64,000 bases of DNA from Rhynchopus euleeides. Taxonomy: Eukaryota; Euglenozoa; Diplonemea; Diplonemida; Diplonemidae. The stretch spans positions 248,001 through 312,000 of the forward strand of contig OY723292.1 in the NCBI GenBank assembly GCA_963210315.1. Reading direction: 5' to 3'. The notes beneath the pieces were generated by a model that had not been told where the DNA came from, did not search any database, and worked only from the letters and a program-made list of their open reading frames with translations. Shown piece by piece: positions 61,349 to 64,000 of the stretch (positions are counted from its first letter, which is position 1; the number at the start of each line of letters is the position of its first letter). The position numbers and the translations under genes are program-made.

Positions 61349-64000
61349 TCAATCAATGGCATAGTAATGAAGCACACCACGCACAGCGAGCGGCGTCACA
61401 GTGTCAAGACCTGTGCACCGAGAGGAGGCAGGCACAAAGGGCACAGGTCCGATCACAGTCCGGAGATGCCAGGCGGCACACATCCGTATCATTTTGTCTT
61501 CGCAAGCCGCAACACTATAAGACACGGCCCCGCTGTCCACAGGGGGGGTGCGCCCATCACGCCCCGGCAATTCCTTCCCTGTTGATGTATCCCAGACACG
61601 AACGGTGCTGTCCTCAGATCCTGAGATGATGTTCGATCCGTCTGGTGTGACGGCCACGGAGATTACAGCGGAGGTGTGGCCTTCAAGCTTCTGCAATTCC
61701 TTCCCTGTTGATGTATCCCAGACACGAACGGTGTAGTCATGAGATCCTGAGATGATGTTCGATCCGTCTGGTGTGACGGCCACGGAGTAGACAGGAGACG
61801 TGTGGCCTTCAAGCTTCTGCAATTCCTTCCCTGTTGATGTATCCCAGACACGAACGCTGTTGTCATGAGATCCTGAGATGATGTTCGATCCGTCTGGTGT
61901 GACGGCCACGGAGTAGACAGCAGACGTGGCCTTCAAGATTCTGCAATTCCTTCCCTGTTGATGTATCCCAGACACGAACGCTGTTGTCGCCAGATCCTGA
62001 GATGATGTTCAATCCGTCAGGTGTGACGGCCACGGAGATTACAGCGAAGGTGTGGCCTTCAAGCTTCTGCAATTCCTTCCCTGTTGATGTATCCCAGACA
62101 CGAACGGTGCTGTTGACAGATCCTGAGATGATGTTCGATCCGTCTGGTGTCACAGTCACGGAGATTACAGCGGAGGTGTGGCCTTGAAGCTTCTGCAATT
62201 CCTTCCCTGTTGATGTATCCCAGACACGAACGGTGCTGTCGTCAGATCCTGAGATGATCTTCGATCCGTCTGGTGTGACGGCCACGGAGTAGACACGAGA
62301 GGTGTGGCCTTCAAGCTTCTGCAATTCCTTCCCTGTTGATGTATCCCAGACACGAACGGTGATGTCGTCAGATCCTGAGATGATGTTCGATCCGTCTGGT
62401 GTGACGGCCACGGAGTTGACACGAGAGGTGTGGCCTTCAAGCTTCTGCAATTCCTTCCCTGTTGATGTATCCCAGACACGAACGCTGTTGTCCTCAGATC
62501 CTGAGATGATGTTCGATCCGTCTGGTGTGACGGCCACGGAGATTACAGCGGAGGTGTGGCCTTCAAGCTTCTGCAATTCCTTCCCTGTTGATGTATCCCA
62601 GACACGAACGGTGTAGTCATGAGATCCTGAGATGATGTTCGATCCGTCTGGTGTGACGGCCACGGAGTTGACACGAGAGGTGTGGCCTTCAAGCTTCTGC
62701 AATTCCTTCCCTGTTGATGTATCCCAGACACGAACGCTGTTGTCCTCAGATCCGGAGATGATGTTCGATCCGTCTGGTGTGACGGCCACGGAGTAGACAG
62801 GAGACGTGTGGCCTTCAAGCTTCTGCAATTCCTTCCCTGTTGATGTATCCCAGACACGAACGCTGTTGTCGCCAGATCCTGAGATGATGTTCGATCCGTC
62901 TGGTGTGACGGCCACGGAGATTACAGCGAAGGTGTGGCCTTCAAGCTTCTGCAATTCCTTCCCTGTTGATGTATCCCAGACACGAACGGTGCTGTTGACA
63001 GATCCTGAGATGATGTTCGATCCGTCTGGTGTCACAGTCACGGAGATTACAGCGGAGGTGTGGCCTTGAAGCTTCTGCAATTCCTTCCCTGTTGATGTAT
63101 CCCAGACACGAACGGTGCTGTCGTCAGATCCTGAGATGATCTTCGATCCGTCTGGTGTGACGGCCACGGAGTAGACACGAGAGGTGTGGCCTTCAAGCTT
63201 CTGCAATTCCTTCCCTGTTGATGTATCCCAGACACGAACGGTGATGTCGTCAGATCCTGAGATGATGTTCGATCCGTCTGGTGTGACGGCCACGGAGTTG
63301 ACACGAGAGGTGTGGCCTTCAAGCTTCTGCAATTCCTTCCCTGTTGATGTATCCCAGACACGAACGGTGTAGTCATGAGATCCTGAGATGATGTTCGATC
63401 CGTCTGGTGTGACGGCCACGGAGTTGACACGAGAGGTGTGGCCTTCAAGCTTCTGCAATTCCTTCCCTGTTGATGTATCCCAGACACGAACGCTGTTGTC
63501 CTCAGATCCGGAGATGATGTTCGATCCGTCTGGTGTGACGGCCACGGAGTAGACAGGAGACGTGTGGCCTTCAAGCTTCTGCAATTCCTTCCCTGTTGAT
63601 GTATCCCAGACACGAACGCTGTTGTCATAAGATCCTGAGATGATGTTCGATCCGTCTGGTGTGACGGCCACGGAGGATACAGCGGAGGTGTGGCCTTCAA
63701 GCTTCTGCAATTCCTTCCCTGTTGATGTATCCCAGACACGAACGCTGTTGTCCTCAGATCCTGAGATGATGTTCGATCCGTCTGGTGTGACGGCCACGGA
63801 GATTACAGCGGAGGTGTGGCCTTCAAGCTTCTGCAATTCCTTCCCTGTTGATGTATCCCAGACACGAACGGTGTAGTCATGAGATCCTGAGATGATGTTC
63901 GATCCGTCTGGTGTGACGGCCACGGAGTTGACACGAGAGGTGTGGCCTTCAAGCTTCTGCAATTCCTTCCCTGTTGATGTATCCCAGACACGAACGCTGT
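61349..64000 (-). pseudogene. WD40-array gene, 5' part off the window, broken by a 2-bp deletion
   Basis: At least 19 tandem 42-residue WD40 units, nearly identical at DNA level (126-bp period). The consensus runs GHTSxVxSVAVTPDGSNIISGS, then xDxxVRVWDTSTGKELQKLE. Such high-identity arrays resemble HET-E/NWD-type propellers of fungal and bacterial NACHT or protein-kinase receptors, whose effector domain lies N-terminal. Here the N-terminus is beyond 64000. Near 61926-61928 the unit reads CAGACGTGGCC where the others have GAGACGTGTGGCC. The missing 2 bases shift the frame, so the upstream part stops at 61863 and the last three units plus the C-terminus (61349-61925) lie in another frame. It could be a pseudogene, an allele, or an assembly error in a repeat. 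Confidence 0.88.

Noticed and set aside
61560..64000. CRISPR-like or satellite array of 126-bp repeats
   Set aside because: The units translate into WD40 repeats with synonymous and functional variation on the minus strand, so it is a coding repeat.

Overview
The window is nuclear DNA of a GC-rich unicellular eukaryote. Direct signs are GT-AG introns (two in an ANP32-like gene, one in a fatty-acyl-CoA-reductase-like gene), a PPR protein, a secreted GH18 chitinase, an SLC33 acetyl-CoA transporter, a PARG-type macrodomain protein, and families of WD40, ankyrin and DUF4116 repeat proteins. Most genes are single long open frames, so introns are sparse. I cannot name the species. Every host gene I can support lies on the minus strand, over about 64 kb. 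One-directional gene strings of this kind are typical of euglenozoans and dinoflagellates, and the retroelement at 54.6-60.2 kb has a gene order I associate with trypanosomatid VIPER elements. I treat those lineages as candidates only.

Layout. 0-0.5 kb: a small lysine-rich, H2B-like gene. 0.5-2.6 kb: non-coding repeats (tandem palindromes, GGGGACTTAAACAC boxes). 2.6-18.98 kb: SLC33 transporter, large coiled-coil protein, serine carboxypeptidase, a Ubl-DUF4116 gene split by a 525-bp insertion with a 20-bp target duplication, a B-box/WD40 protein, a 1.1-kb element made of two 342-bp inverted arms, and ANP32. 19-21.9 kb: repeat-rich spacer with small inverted-repeat elements. 21.9-28.4 kb: PDZ/PH-like protein, a protein with five W/FY repeats, and a PPR protein. 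28.4-30.6 kb: repeats. 30.7-33.7 kb: chitinase and a Ubl-WD40 protein. 34.2-42.2 kb: the only long plus-strand gene, a non-LTR retrotransposon with three OTU-like domains, each followed by a zinc-binding segment, around a reverse transcriptase and a restriction-like endonuclease. A WD40 gene remnant lies downstream of it. 42.9-53.1 kb: FAR-like gene containing a 200-N gap, two Ubl-DUF4116 genes, an ankyrin protein, a (GGGGA)n microsatellite and a PARG-like gene. 54.6-60.2 kb: a tyrosine-recombinase retrotransposon with split direct repeats. 61.3-64 kb: the 3' part of a gene made of near-identical 126-bp WD40 units, broken by a 2-bp deletion.

No operon or pathway links the genes. The recurring themes are repeat-protein families, an N-terminal ubiquitin-like domain shared by three DUF4116 proteins and one WD40 protein, and heavy mobile-element activity. 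The best candidates for something undescribed are the triple-OTU retrotransposon, the YR retrotransposon with gag-YR-RT order, and the Ubl-DUF4116/Ubl-WD40 family.
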